Shown here: one piece after another, positions 1 through 10,646 of the stretch | Layout: the number at the start of each line of letters is the position of its first letter | Numbering within the stretch: the stretch's first letter is position 1 | DNA from: Phymatolithon calcareum | Taxonomy: Eukaryota; Rhodophyta; Florideophyceae; Hapalidiales | Direction: 5' to 3' | Assembly (NCBI GenBank): GCA_977006965.1 | Contig: OZ345358.1 | Span: forward strand, 1,116,001 to 1,180,000 | DNA length: 64,000 bases | The notes under the pieces: model-generated | Seen by the model: the letters and a program-made list of their open reading frames with translations, nothing else | Told to the model about the DNA's origin: nothing | Database searches by the model: none | Made by a program: the position numbers and the translations under genes

Positions 1-702
1 CCGTTCCACTCCGTGTACTACAAGTGAATCGTATCGATATATGGTTCAGCCATGTTCATTAAACCCACGAACATCGAATTTAGCGGTCCGCTGCTTAACA
101 TGTTGAAGACCAGCGACAAACACCAATAGAAAAATCCCGCGGTGATATAGTACTTTTGCCATCTGCGGCGTGGCGGAATGTACGGACATTTTGAGAATGC
201 CATCGACCGTTCTCATTTTGAATTTATCACCTGCGGAATAGTGGAAAAACAGCGATTATTTCGGTATGATACAGGCAAGAATGTTGAGGTCGCAGGTTCG
301 AGTCGTGTCACAAGCAAGAATTGAATATTGTTCCCTGAAGGGCACACGGATGTCGCTGAATATTCGTGTGCCGCAGTATTCGAGGGAAGCAGTTACGCGA
401 GCACGCAGGATAAACCCAGTCAAGAAGCATCTTAGTAACCCCCTTGATGTTGAATAACGTACACTTTGTGCATTTCAGAGCCAAAGACATATGATGGAGT
501 TGGGTCGGACACATCCTTAGGATGGACGAAAGTCGCTTGGTTCCTCAAGTGCTACTTCACTGCGTCCGGCCAACCCCAGAGTCAATATTTGGCGACGTCC
601 CGGACCTCGACGTGCGAACAGCAGTCAAACTCGCAGCAAGTAGTTTAGAATGGATGAAGCTTAGGCCCTCAAAGTGTTGCTAGCCCCACAAGGGGAATAC
701 CA
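1..702. other. no gene seen; tRNA-like relic only
   Basis: No open frame here resembles a known protein. A stretch at about 234-310 has a B-box-like GGTTCGAGTC at about 293 and a weak A-box-like string upstream, but the T stem does not pair, so at most it is a decayed tRNA or SINE head. Confidence 0.4.
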
Positions 703-703
703 A

Positions 704-724
704 GAATGAATGAATGAATGAATG
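704..724. repeat. (GAAT)n microsatellite
   Basis: Five uninterrupted copies of a GAAT tetranucleotide lie immediately before the LINE reverse-transcriptase relic. Confidence 0.9.
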
Positions 725-727
725 TAC

Positions 728-769
728 AGTTGAGATATCCTGCAATACAGAGAGAAAGAAATACCTGGG
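728..769 (+). pseudogene. LINE reverse transcriptase relic, left part
   Basis: The frame reads ...RKKYLG at its right end. This matches the RLLEYLG stretch that follows the RT catalytic domain of the better preserved LINE copy at 48.9-49.4 kb on the minus strand. The frame is cut here by the solo LTR that starts at 770 and resumes at 1437. It is therefore one relic split by a later insertion. It is far too short to be functional. Confidence 0.6.
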
Positions 770-1436
770 TGTCGAGCAATTAGGTGTGGTCCAGTCCAAG
801 TTTTTGTTATTCTATCTGGACTACAACGACGTGGTTAGTCATCCCTTGTTCGAGACACGCAACATTTATTATGTTTATTGCAGTAGTACTCATTGGACTG
901 ATTTCGTGATAGCTCTCTTTCGTGTTTATTAGGAACACAAGTGTTTACCCGCGTTGAGTGACGAAATCAGCGTAACAGAAAAGATATAAAATCCCTCTGG
1001 GAGTTCCTCACTGAGAAGGAACCCAAGCATCAAGAAGAAAACTGAAACCAATTCAAGAAATCTAGCCCGAGCTAGTGCGGATAATACCGCACGCCAGAGA
1101 CGGTGTGTTGCACTCGTCGTGGACACAGCTCTCGATTCATAGACACTTTGGGCACTACAATCGTGGATCCGATTATCCTCCAAAGATCCTGCTTCTGGCT
1201 CTGAATCCAGGACGACAATCTCTGATATCATCTAAGTCATCTCGCCGATGGGAAAGCTTGGATTCGCTTGTCATCAGGCTGATATTGGACTACGTCATCT
1301 CGCTCACTTGAGAAAGTTTGGCTATATGTATATCGGGTACTTCATTTACCAGCAAGGCTGAACCAGTAAACCTGTGGTATATCCAACCAAGACGAGTTCG
1401 CTCGCCTGACGGATAATACATAAGTGCAAAGTGACA
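770..1436 (+). mobile_element. solo LTR of the Ty1/copia family at 5.1-11.3 kb
   Basis: The sequence begins TGTCGAGCAATTAGG, ends GCAAAGTGACA, and follows the LTRs at 5121-5746 and 10647-11306 along its whole length, including the motifs near the TATA box and the GAGTTCGCTCGCCTGACGG end. It is more diverged from them than they are from each other, so it is an older insertion. The flanking pentamers are CTGGG and TTGGG, a target duplication with one change. No internal region remains, which fits LTR-LTR recombination. Confidence 0.9.
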
Positions 1437-1652
1437 TTGGGCATAGCGATGACCGAGAAAGGGGAATCAGATTCCATCTTGGTCGAAAGAATCAAGAAGT
1501 TGAGAAATGTGCTGGGAACCCCAAGATGGCTCGGGTCTTTTTCGAATGCAGTACATTCGGCAAGATCTATAAGGCAGTACAAAGTGCCTTTCCAGTTACG
1601 CTGGGAATACGCATTGAATCTGACACCATGGAGACCCAAAGCAGATTTTTAA
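1437..1652 (+). pseudogene. LINE reverse transcriptase relic, right part
   Basis: The frame continues the relic at 728-769. It contains RIKKLRNVLGTPRWLG and RWEYALNLTPW, which align with the RINAAKGIIIGLKDLG and RWEYAIHLTLW segments of the LINE copy at 48.9-49.4 kb. This is the thumb region after the RT palm. No catalytic motif is present and the frame ends after about 70 codons. Confidence 0.65.
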
Positions 1653-2236
1653 GTCAAGAACATCGAGTAGAAATTCTTCGGTAAGCCGGGAAAAAAGTAC
1701 AGAAAGGAGCAGGACATTGTGCCACATTCTGCAACCAAGGGACGGGAGACATAATCCAGTCGAATATTAGTGCGAATACTAATAGGGCGCCCTAACAATC
1801 TCTCCCAATGTCAATCTCTCCTTCATGTTTGTGGAGCAATTGCACTGAACTGAACGAACCATTTTGCTAACACTCTCCGCGCAAGACATAACACGCAATG
1901 CATGATTTGTACCTAAATCTACGGCAACGGTCAGAATCGACTACGCGCACACCCTCGTGAATGAATATGTCCGGATCTCAACGTGCACTATCGGTGACAC
2001 ACACTCACTACCCAAGAGATGGTTGCTTAGATGTAGACGTGTGCGACTGTTCTGCGTATCAAGTACTCTCCTGGCACACATACTCTGAACGATAGAACAG
2101 TATTCATGCGACGTGATCAGATCTTCTTAGCACAGCCTACTTAAACACTACTTTTAATTCACTCCAATAAACTGAAGCAAGCATTTCCAAGACATAGCAC
2201 GAAAGACACCCAACCGGTGTTCTAAGCAGCGTTTAA
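1653..2236. other. no recognisable feature
   Basis: Nothing resembling a gene, structured RNA or repeat boundary was recognised in this 584-bp stretch. Confidence 0.4.
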
Positions 2237-2743
2237 GTGGTGGGATTTGTCCCAGACCGTTTCTACGACACCCAAGACAGAATTTTTGAGCGAGAGGCCA
2301 AAGCGCTTCTGAATTCTGAGTTGGATGCGACGTACGTCAAAGAAACTATGTACCTCTGTGCCACATCAAAAGAGATCTACGAGACTGCAGACATGAAGCA
2401 ATACCATTTGTATTGCTTCATATTTACTGTCTCGCAGATCTGGTACCAGAAGCAGAATATTCTGGAACCTGCCTCTAAAGCAGAGAATGCTGAAAAACGC
2501 CTTAACCCGCCCTCCGAAACATCCGCCGGACTTATGGTTCAAGTTGATGAGGTATTGAACGTTGGCCATATTGTAGCGCCAAGCTCCAAAGAACCCGACG
2601 CCACATGGGAGAGAAAAACCCAAGAGAGGAGAGAGAAGAAAAGAGCGGGAGAGACAAGACAAAAGAGAAGGAAAGAAAGACAAGCAAACAAAACCTCCAG
2701 ACCAGCGGACAAAATAGGCGTCCACCATCGTAGTACTCCATAG
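2237..2743 (+). CDS. hypothetical ORF, unrecognised
   Basis: A 168-codon frame whose C-terminal third is very rich in Lys, Arg and Glu. I recognise no domain. It runs directly into a duplicated repeat unit at 2744. The middle part (about residues 78-100) is reminiscent of retroelement Gag linkers, but only in composition. It may be a relic of an older retroelement or a chance frame; a TTG or GTG rather than ATG appears to open the frame, which lowers confidence. Confidence 0.2.
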   Translation: MVGFVPDRFYDTQDRIFEREAKALLNSELDATYVKETMYLCATSKEIYETADMKQYHLYCFIFTVSQIWYQKQNILEPASKAENAEKRLNPPSETSAGLMVQVDEVLNVGHIVAPSSKEPDATWERKTQERREKKRAGETRQKRRKERQANKTSRPADKIGVHHRSTP

Positions 2744-2990
2744 CTTTGCGGGAACGCAAGCGGTCGTGAACGTAGAACACGAGCGCAAGGCTACACCGAA
2801 CAGGGCTTCAGAAGCTTGACGGGGTAGATGAGGGTGAATAGAGAGAGACGCGACTTGAACCAGGGCGAAGTCGGTAATGCAGGTCACGGAGGACACTTCA
2901 CAGCTTTGCGGGAACACAAGCGGTCGCATGGATGAGATACGAGGGCGAGGCTACGCCGAACAGGGCCTCGGAAGCTCGACGTGAGGAGCA
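2744..2990. repeat. direct repeat pair, about 87 bp each
   Basis: The unit beginning AGCTTTGCGGGAAC at about 2742 recurs at about 2900. Both continue through CAAGCGGTCG, a GGCTACxCCGAACAGGGC block, and a GAAGCTxGAC end. The copies are about 158 bp apart and clearly diverged. Function unknown. Confidence 0.75.
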
Positions 2991-3930
2991 CTTAGGTCCA
3001 GATGATAAGCGCAACTTGCAACACAAAACGGGCAAGATTGCCATACGGTAACTCCAGCGATCGTGTGGACGAACACGAGCGCGGGCCTTCGAGGAAACGG
3101 AGAAGAATAAGCGTGGAGACTAGTCGAACGGACGTCCACTGCGCCGCTTACGACATGACGAAAGGCAAAAGAGAAAGGAAGGAGAAAACGACGCCGTCTT
3201 TAGGGGGCGACCATGGCTTGGCCGTCGACCTTCGCACGGACGCCCAAAAAAGGGAAAGGAAAACTCGAACGCGGTTGTCGACGCACCGGCTTGCGCGCCG
3301 AAACGGTTGCGTCCAAGAAGGTTTGGAAGAGCTCCGACTCCGCGTGGTCGAAGGGACTGTCAGGCGAACATTGCGCGTGCTTGATCCAAGCAATCGAGCC
3401 GAAATCCAGAACTCCCCCCACCTTCCTTTACTCAGAGGAAGGAACTAACTAGCTTAAATACTACAACCTACGCAAAAGACAGCGATGCAGCGCATAGACA
3501 CACGAGAGACACGTGCAAGTATGGCCCAACAGATCACCTACTACGAGCAGCATGACTATCGCGATCACAGTTGTGCGGCGTACAGTCGCGAGAGGAAAAA
3601 GAGACCGCCTTGGGACAGCGACATAACAGCGGGCGCTACACATATATTGGTCATTGGGTATGTTCCCGCCCATGAGCAGCTCGAAGCTCATAGATCTGAC
3701 AGGACACCTTGGCAAAGATGCTATCCAATATATCAAGCCAGGGCTGTCGAAAGATAAGCTCTCTCCGGAGAAAAGTGCTTTAACAAAGAGAGCACTAGAT
3801 GAAATACTTGCTCTGTTTCAAGCCGTCAAGACCACTGTCGCAACTGAAACCTCTTGCTAGACGAAGCCCTCTGCATGGTAACCAACTGACTCAGCTTGGC
3901 ACAGTACAGAGCTGTACGTTTCACCCTCGA
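2991..3930. other. GC-rich tract with short frames, no recognised gene
   Basis: Several overlapping frames of 70-150 codons are open on both strands (for example 3002-3448 plus), but none shows a domain or motif I recognise. The frame at 3654-3860 is Lys/Asp/Ala-rich and protein-like in composition, without an identifiable family. Confidence 0.3.
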
Positions 3931-3959
3931 CGCCCGATTACAAGAAACAGGTAGGTCTT

Positions 3960-4110
3960 TGTACCCCACCAGAACGCGTCGCACCCACTATTCGCGAACC
4001 ACAACAGGCCATATCTATGACCTCTTGGCACTCGCAAAGTTTCCCCATGCGTCTGCGGACGCGTCGGTAACTTTTTTAAAATCTACATTTCTTCTACGTG
4101 TTTCATTTCT
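3960..4110 (+). repeat. SINE-like dispersed repeat, copy 1
   Basis: The core with CTTGGCACTCGCAAAG, TTTCCCCATGCGTCTGC and an AAAATCTACATTTCTTCT end matches the copy at 11.3-11.5 kb, which has a 15-bp target duplication, and the copy at about 53.2-53.3 kb. The boundaries of this copy are not clear. Confidence 0.5.
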
Positions 4111-4363
4111 CCCGCGGAGAATAAAGTTATCGGGAATCACATTCAATCGAAGGTTTTCGTCGAGCCAATATTCAAAGTACAGATCAATTCTCTTCGATAG
4201 GCTACCCATCAGCATAGTGAAGAATACTGAGTTTATTGGGGAGACTTGTTTGATCACCCGCATGTTTTCTCTTTCTCTTCTTGTCCGATCTCTTGATAAA
4301 GTGAACCTGCCTCGGCGAAGACAAACACGGAATCAGTCACGTCTGGACGACGAAATTAGCTGA

Positions 4364-5120
4364 CTGGGAAAATGATGTACCTCAACGATGAAGCAAGTGC
4401 TTTTCAAGCAAATATCGACAATCGAAGTGAAAGGAAAGTCGCAAGAGCAATTAGTTTCATCCTCAACCATGCAGAATAAGATGTAGGTCTGGGAGCAAAG
4501 TCATAAGGGCTAGAATCAAGTTGCAATTAACCTCCGGTTTTTTAACTACCCACCTTTACAGTAAACTACAATACTTCGATATCGATAACGTTGTTTTCTG
4601 AAAAGAGTATAATTTCAGTGTCGCAAAGTTTGCTGAGATTCTCTTTTCAATGTCCTGCATCAGTTTCTCTATCGCAACTCTATCGTTGGCTGCCTGCAGT
4701 TTCAGCGCCGCTTAATTTTCCTTTCCTTTAAAGATGGCTGTCATGTATCTTAGAATTGCCCTTTATGTACTTTTTTACCTTTTCGTAGTTGAAAGCCTAT
4801 TTGCGCTCGGTGAAAAGAGTACTCCTTCCTGATCAGCACAGCGATTGAAGACTCGAAGATCATAGGCACATGGTATAGACACCATATGTATCTGTAGTTT
4901 CCTGAGGAGCTCGGGTTTCCTCTCATAAGAATCGTACAACAATAGCCTCATTCCGACCTTACGCAGTAGTCCACTGAATGAATTCCGTCGTTCTCTAGGT
5001 ATAGAACATATTAGCATCGACTGGAACAATTTGTTTAGTAACTGATGGCAAGAATTCAAATAATGGCAGTTTCACGGTCTCCGCTGGTATGCTTTGGCGC
5101 ACAGTGGCAACGAGAGCAGT
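4364..5120. other. AT-rich tract without a recognised gene
   Basis: Only short frames occur here and none resembles a known protein. The tract ends exactly at the 5' LTR of the copia element. Confidence 0.4.
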
Positions 5121-5746
5121 TGTCGAGCAATTAGGTGGGGTTTAGTCCAAGTTCATGATATTCTACGTGGCGTACAACGGCAGTCATCAATTGTTCGAGA
5201 CACGCAACATTTATTGCGTATATTACAGTAGCAATCATTCGACTGATTTCGTGGATAGTTTGCTTTCGTGTTCAATAGGAACGCAAAAGTTTGACCAAGT
5301 TGGGTGACGAAATTGGTGTAGCAGAAATGATATAAAAGCATTAAGAAGAAAACTGAACCCAATCAAGAATTCTAGCCCGAGCTAGTGCGGTTAATACCGA
5401 ACGCCGGAGATGGTGTGTTCCACTCGTCGTGGACATAGCTATCGATTCATAGACCCTTTGGGCACTACAATCATAGAACCGATTATCTTCCAAAGATCCT
5501 GCTTCTGGCTGTGAATCTAGGACGACAATCGCTGATACCAACCAAGTCATCTCGCCGTTTGGAAAGCTTGGCTTCGCTTGTCATCAGGCCGATATAAGAC
5601 TACGTCATCTCGCTCGCTGGAGAAAGTTTGGCCAATTCGATATTGGAACTTCATATACCAACAAGGCTGAACCAGTTCATCTGCTGGAATATTCAACCAA
5701 GACGAGTTCGCTCGCCTGACGGAATTTACAAGAGTGCAAAGTGACA
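5121..5746 (+). repeat. 5' LTR of element A
   Basis: The LTR is 626 bp. Compared with the 3' LTR it lacks 34 bp just downstream of the TATA box, at about 5340, where the 3' copy reads CTCGCTGGGTGTTCC onward. Element transcription would start close to this gap, so the missing bases may lie in R. Confidence 0.93.
5331..5338 (+). promoter_or_regulatory. LTR TATA box
   Basis: TATAAAAG occurs at the same place in both LTRs (10857-10864 in the 3' copy), about 210 bp from the LTR start. This is a plausible RNA polymerase II promoter for the element. Confidence 0.55.
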
Positions 5747-5803
5747 GTTATAACTTTTCCTATTTGATATTGCAGCTGCAAGGAACAGATATCGCTAAGC
5801 ACT

Positions 5804-7474
5804 ATGGAGGAAGCACCACAACTAGACCCGGACATACGTGTCCCATCGGTTGATGATATTGGAGACCCTGAGGCTTTACCTGAGACTGCGTCACTCGAAT
5901 TGAAGCGCGACTACGCACAAAAAGTTGCCAAGTATTCGATGGAGATGCTTGAGGCTTTCAAGAGATCTAAGATGGAGGGTGAAGATCTTTGGATCGATTT
6001 TACTGCAACGTTTCGTGAGCATACCATACCACATATTCCTAAATCTACGATGAAAGACTGGGTAGAACTCCTCACAAGAGGAGATGTGTTTGTTAAGCGC
6101 CAAAGAGGTTTTCCTCGCGCTCGGGGCTTACTTGAGTGCTTACAGAGAGAAGAACATATACCGGTTGCGTCTGGGGACAGAAGTATACCTTTACGACTAC
6201 CCATAGTCGAACTCGATGAACTACCGCAAGAACATGAGACTAACAAGAACGCCGTCAAAGATATGACTGACGAACTACTTATTTCCACGGAGACAAATGT
6301 TGGAAAAGGTGTATCTACAGTCTCTCTCGAACAGCAGAGGGAACATCGTGATGATGATGTCCGCCCGATGGATACAGAAGCTAATTTGATTGAGTTTCCG
6401 GACGATGAGGGCAAAAGAAAAGGCGGAAATGATGATAGACCACCGAGATCAAGTGGTATTACTGGATTGATGAGAGCGTACCAAGGAAGAAAGCAATTCT
6501 CTGGTGCTTTCGATGAAGATTTGAACTCGGCTCTTGAGCTTTACGACATTATGACTCGCATGTGTCACCTTTCTGATCTAGAAAAGGCCGAAGCCATGCC
6601 AGTGATGTTGAAGGATGATGCTCTTAACTTCTACATGACCACTACCAAGGCAGAAGAGTCATATGAGACTATCTCACAAAGGTTTATTGATCACTACATG
6701 ACTGCAGAGCAGCGAAACTGTACTCTCATATTATGGCAATCTCTCAGGCTATCGAGTGAAATGCGTGAGAGCCCTGATCAAAGCGAGTTGCACGTTTTTC
6801 GCAAAGTGGTCACAAAACTGTCACAGTTACAGCGACAGTTGGCGGAGGGCTACAGGAAGGACGAATTTCTTCGGGACCAAATCATAATTGCTTCCGACAC
6901 CGGGCACATTCAGCAATCACTGCGGGAAAGAGTCCCAAAAACTGCCGCTGATGCTCAAAACAGAATTGCTACATTTCTCTCCAGTGAAAAACATTCTGCG
7001 GGATCATTTTCTGTTACTCATGCTGTTGACAGTGCACATTTTACCACTGGTAACAAGTTTGGAGGAGAAGCTCGAAAGAATTTGAAAGGTTTTAACAAGA
7101 AGCGATCACTATCAAAATGGCTTGCCGGTCATAAGGGTTGTTTTGTTTGCAAGAAGAATCACAGGGCTAGGGATCATCACTCAAAGCAGGAAGTTTCAGC
7201 AGCCATCGATAAGATGAAAAAGAAGTATCCGAGAGCCATGGTTACCATTGACGACCTTGCAATGGTTGTTCATGAACTGCAAGCCATCAATGAATCCGAA
7301 CCGGGGCATGATTCGGACAATGATGATGATTCTGGACCCTCAAGCAATGAGTCTGACGAACATTGTGCAAATTTTATTAACGACGGCGAGGAAACGGAGA
7401 GATCGGCTGAAGTATATCTTGCGAACATATCGTTCCTACACGGTAGATCATTTTCCAGCGACCAAAAAAAGTGA
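5804..7474 (+). CDS. Gag polyprotein of copia element A
   Basis: The 556-residue product is highly acidic and Ser-rich at both ends. The capsid-like region spans about residues 215-410. A zinc-knuckle-like CFVCKKNHRARDHH lies near residue 446: CX2C is followed by His residues, and the last Cys of a classical CCHC is replaced. A short Asp/Glu/Ser-rich tail follows. It would form the virus-like particle that packages element RNA. The ATG at 5804 is the first in frame, 57 bp after the 5' LTR. The frame ends in TGA directly after a run of seven A residues, where the protease frame begins in +1. Confidence 0.85.
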   Translation: MEEAPQLDPDIRVPSVDDIGDPEALPETASLELKRDYAQKVAKYSMEMLEAFKRSKMEGEDLWIDFTATFREHTIPHIPKSTMKDWVELLTRGDVFVKRQRGFPRARGLLECLQREEHIPVASGDRSIPLRLPIVELDELPQEHETNKNAVKDMTDELLISTETNVGKGVSTVSLEQQREHRDDDVRPMDTEANLIEFPDDEGKRKGGNDDRPPRSSGITGLMRAYQGRKQFSGAFDEDLNSALELYDIMTRMCHLSDLEKAEAMPVMLKDDALNFYMTTTKAEESYETISQRFIDHYMTAEQRNCTLILWQSLRLSSEMRESPDQSELHVFRKVVTKLSQLQRQLAEGYRKDEFLRDQIIIASDTGHIQQSLRERVPKTAADAQNRIATFLSSEKHSAGSFSVTHAVDSAHFTTGNKFGGEARKNLKGFNKKRSLSKWLAGHKGCFVCKKNHRARDHHSKQEVSAAIDKMKKKYPRAMVTIDDLAMVVHELQAINESEPGHDSDNDDDSGPSSNESDEHCANFINDGEETERSAEVYLANISFLHGRSFSSDQKK

Positions 7475-8123
7475 GCTTTCGGCCATGTACACGAATCTTT
7501 CAGCGGGAGAGATCACCAAATTCAACGGATTATTCATCGATACATGTGCAAACCGTTCATCTGTGATGTCTTATTCACAGTACATGGCTTATTGTGATGA
7601 GTTTCAAGTACCCATGCGCATTGAGCGGGTAAATGTTCGACCACTACGAGGCATTGGAGGCAGCAGCGCGCCAATTGGATCAGCGAACATCCCAGTCCCT
7701 TTTCGAGATCTGAACCTTGTCATTGATGTGAGATTTCAGATTGTGAAGGACAATGTCCCAACTTTACTGTGCATGAAGGATATGCTGGACAATGGTCTAG
7801 ACATCAGTATTCTGGACTGTGAGATTCGTTACAAGCATTTGTCTCAGCCGCTCGAGATGAAGAACTATTTCTTGATACACAGGTGGAACAGGGGAGATAT
7901 TTCTTTCTCGCTTTACACTGCACACGAGCTCAGAAAGCTTCATAGAACGTTTGGGCACCCGTCAGTGACGGCGTTTACAAATTTATTGCGCAATGCTCGT
8001 CCAAGTGAGATGAACAAGGAAGTGCAAGACACGATTTCCGAGATCGCAAAATCATGTTTGTCATGTTCTATACACGCGTCAAGATCAAAGCGGTTTAAGG
8101 TCACTGTTGTACTGAAGACTTGA
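7466..8123 (+). CDS. protease and integrase zinc-finger region of element A
   Basis: This frame overlaps the end of gag in +1 and has no useful start of its own, so it is probably made by frameshifting. The aspartic protease site reads FIDTCANRSS (Asp codon at 7539), so Cys replaces the usual Gly of D-T/S-G. After about 120 residues comes the HHCC finger of integrase: LHRTFGHP at about 7939 and SCLSCS at about 8056. The frame then ends in TGA at 8121, while the integrase core continues in another frame from 8120. The second break looks like a 1-nt indel rather than programmed, since no slippery run is visible. Confidence 0.8.
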
Positions 8124-10618
8124 GATTTAATCACATTGTCGCAGTGGACATCATGTATATCTCCAATCGACCCATACTGCACGTTGTTGATGAAGCAACA
8201 CACTACAGCGCTGCATTGTTTCTCACAAAGGTGAGCTCCGAAAAGGTTTGGAAAGCACTTGTGAAGTGCTGGTCACATATGTATCTAGGGCCACCAGATT
8301 TTCTACGTATTGATCAAGGATCACAATTCGTTTCTAAGGAGTTCTTGGAAAACGCGGAGGCAGACGGTATAACAGTTTTTCCAGCCCCAATCGAGTCTCC
8401 ATCCACAATGACACATGTTGAGCGTTATCGCGCGCCACTGCGTGCAGCATATTTGAAAATTCGATCGTCTCTACCACGTTCGGAAACTGATGCCGATTGC
8501 TTGCAGATGGCTACCAAATCGGTTAACGACACAATCGGACCGGAAGGTCTCTGCCCTACAATTTTAGTGTATGGTGCTATCCCACGTCCAGCTCGAAGGA
8601 CACCAGCGAAAACGCAACTGGAAAGGTCAACGGCTATCGAAGAAGCGATGAAAGCTGTTAGGCATGAGCAAGCAAAAAGACGTATTGCGTTTGGTCTGAA
8701 AACAGTGGGCGGACCTAAAGGAGTTGAAGAAAGCGCAGAGTTAAGGAAGCTACCTGCTGGATCTCCAGTATTTGTGTTCCGAAACAAGACAAAGAAGTGG
8801 GAAGGACCTTACAAATTTATCCAAGTCGAAGGAGAGACAGTTGTCGTTCAGCTTCCGTCTGGGAGGAAGATTTTCAGATCAAATGTTGTGAAACCAGTCA
8901 ATGCGTCAACGATGAAAGAGCCAGGTGAACCTAACTCTGAAATGTCCCAAGTGAATCACTCTGAATCATCGGAGTCGGAGAACTGTGAAGATGGTCATAC
9001 AGCCTTACTTGCATTCGTAAGCATCCAGCTTGCAATGATGGCTGATGAAGAGGATGAAGAGGATGAAGACGGGGTGTTTGAGACAATAGTCATGGAGCCC
9101 GACGAGAAAAACGATTTCATTGATGCACGAAAGAAAGAGCTCATAGGTTTAATGGACGGGAAGACCTTCAAGGTCGTAAATGAAAGCTCAGTTCCGAAAG
9201 GAGTTCGAATATTTGGCTCTAAGTGGGTTGATGCGCTTAAGACAGTGAACGGTAAATCGTTTCAAAAATCAAGGCTTGTTGCCCAGAACTTTCGGAATAA
9301 GGGAGTAACAACGATTTCGACGAAATCACCGACTGTATCACGACTCGGGATGAGAATTGCTGTTGCGTTGGCAGCAATGTTTCCTCTGCACTCGTCATAC
9401 TTGAGAGACATATCTCAGGCTTACACACAATCCGACACAAATATTGAAAGGCAGATCTTTCTAAGGCCACGAATTGAGATGGGACTACAACCAGGAAAGG
9501 TGCTACAGGTCATACGACCCTTATATGGAATACCAGAAAGTGGACTACACTGGTTTGTTACTTATGTGAACCACCACAAAGAAAATCTTGGGATGATGGG
9601 GACAAAGTTCGATCCATGCGTCTTGTACAAACGGAATGAGAATGGACTGATTGGATTAACAACCTTGCAAGTGGACGATTCGTACGGTATTGGGACTGGG
9701 GAGTTTCTGGACGATGAGGATCGTGAGGCAACAAAATTCAAGAGCAAGCCGAGAAAAGTTCTGAATTCAGGTGACCAAAGTGAGTTTAATGCCAGCACGA
9801 TTAAGATAAGCGAAGGCAATGTGCATGAACTGAGTCAATCAGAGAAACTCCGGTCTCTGACAGCTCCACAGACACAGCCCGAATTCGTGAGTACAAGAGC
9901 AAAGGCACAATACATAGGATGCTGTACAAGGCCGGATATTTGCGCTTCTGTGCAGTTACTGGCTAGCACTACTGAGGAGCCATCTCGAGTGAATTTCAAG
10001 TCTCTTCGGGAGGTTGTGGAACGATGCCACAAGACGTCAGATCAAGGTCTACGATATGTTCCTTTGGATATGGACACATTGAAGCTTGTACTGTTCACAG
10101 ATGCGTCATTCGCAAATGCTGACAATCTCAAAAGTCAAATTGGATTTGTTCTGGTACTTGCTGATGGAAATAACAGGGCAAACATAATCCACTATGGAAG
10201 TTCTAGATGCAAGCGAGTGACAAGATCCGTGATGGCAGCTGAGGTGCACGCGCTTATTTACGGGTTTGACAATGCCTTTGTGTCTAGGCATATGTTGAAG
10301 GATATTCTTGGAAAGGATATTCCGGTTGATGGCATCGTTGATTCACGCACACTTTTCAACATCGTTGCTAAGAACAGCAGTACCCTGGAAAAGCGACTAC
10401 AAATTGATGTACACGCACTACGTGAAAGTCATGACAAAGGGGAGCTAAGGTACCTAGCATGGGCTCCAGGTTCGGAGAACGTGGCTGACGGATTGACCAA
10501 GGGACTTGTCAAAGACAGCCATCCATTGTGGAAACTTATGACTACAAACAAGTTGGAAGTCAACCCTCAAGGATGGATCGAGGGATCCAGATATCAAGTC
10601 GACAGGGATTCAATTTGA
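8120..10618 (+). CDS. integrase core, reverse transcriptase and RNase H of element A
   Basis: An open frame of 832 residues with no internal stop. The integrase catalytic triad is D10, D65 and E101, giving the exact DD35E spacing. An acidic linker precedes a Ty1/copia-type RT beginning about residue 340, with SRLVAQNF, RDISQAYTQ, PLYGIPESGLHW and the catalytic LQVDDS near residue 518. RNase H follows with LFTDAS (about 659), AAEVHAL, GIVDSRTL (about 740) and SENVADGLTKG. Translation would have to arrive from the upstream frame. All catalytic acids are present, so this half of pol looks capable of activity. Confidence 0.92.
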   Translation: MRFNHIVAVDIMYISNRPILHVVDEATHYSAALFLTKVSSEKVWKALVKCWSHMYLGPPDFLRIDQGSQFVSKEFLENAEADGITVFPAPIESPSTMTHVERYRAPLRAAYLKIRSSLPRSETDADCLQMATKSVNDTIGPEGLCPTILVYGAIPRPARRTPAKTQLERSTAIEEAMKAVRHEQAKRRIAFGLKTVGGPKGVEESAELRKLPAGSPVFVFRNKTKKWEGPYKFIQVEGETVVVQLPSGRKIFRSNVVKPVNASTMKEPGEPNSEMSQVNHSESSESENCEDGHTALLAFVSIQLAMMADEEDEEDEDGVFETIVMEPDEKNDFIDARKKELIGLMDGKTFKVVNESSVPKGVRIFGSKWVDALKTVNGKSFQKSRLVAQNFRNKGVTTISTKSPTVSRLGMRIAVALAAMFPLHSSYLRDISQAYTQSDTNIERQIFLRPRIEMGLQPGKVLQVIRPLYGIPESGLHWFVTYVNHHKENLGMMGTKFDPCVLYKRNENGLIGLTTLQVDDSYGIGTGEFLDDEDREATKFKSKPRKVLNSGDQSEFNASTIKISEGNVHELSQSEKLRSLTAPQTQPEFVSTRAKAQYIGCCTRPDICASVQLLASTTEEPSRVNFKSLREVVERCHKTSDQGLRYVPLDMDTLKLVLFTDASFANADNLKSQIGFVLVLADGNNRANIIHYGSSRCKRVTRSVMAAEVHALIYGFDNAFVSRHMLKDILGKDIPVDGIVDSRTLFNIVAKNSSTLEKRLQIDVHALRESHDKGELRYLAWAPGSENVADGLTKGLVKDSHPLWKLMTTNKLEVNPQGWIEGSRYQVDRDSI

Positions 10619-10646
10619 ACTTCGTTCAAAAGAGAAAATCTCTGAG

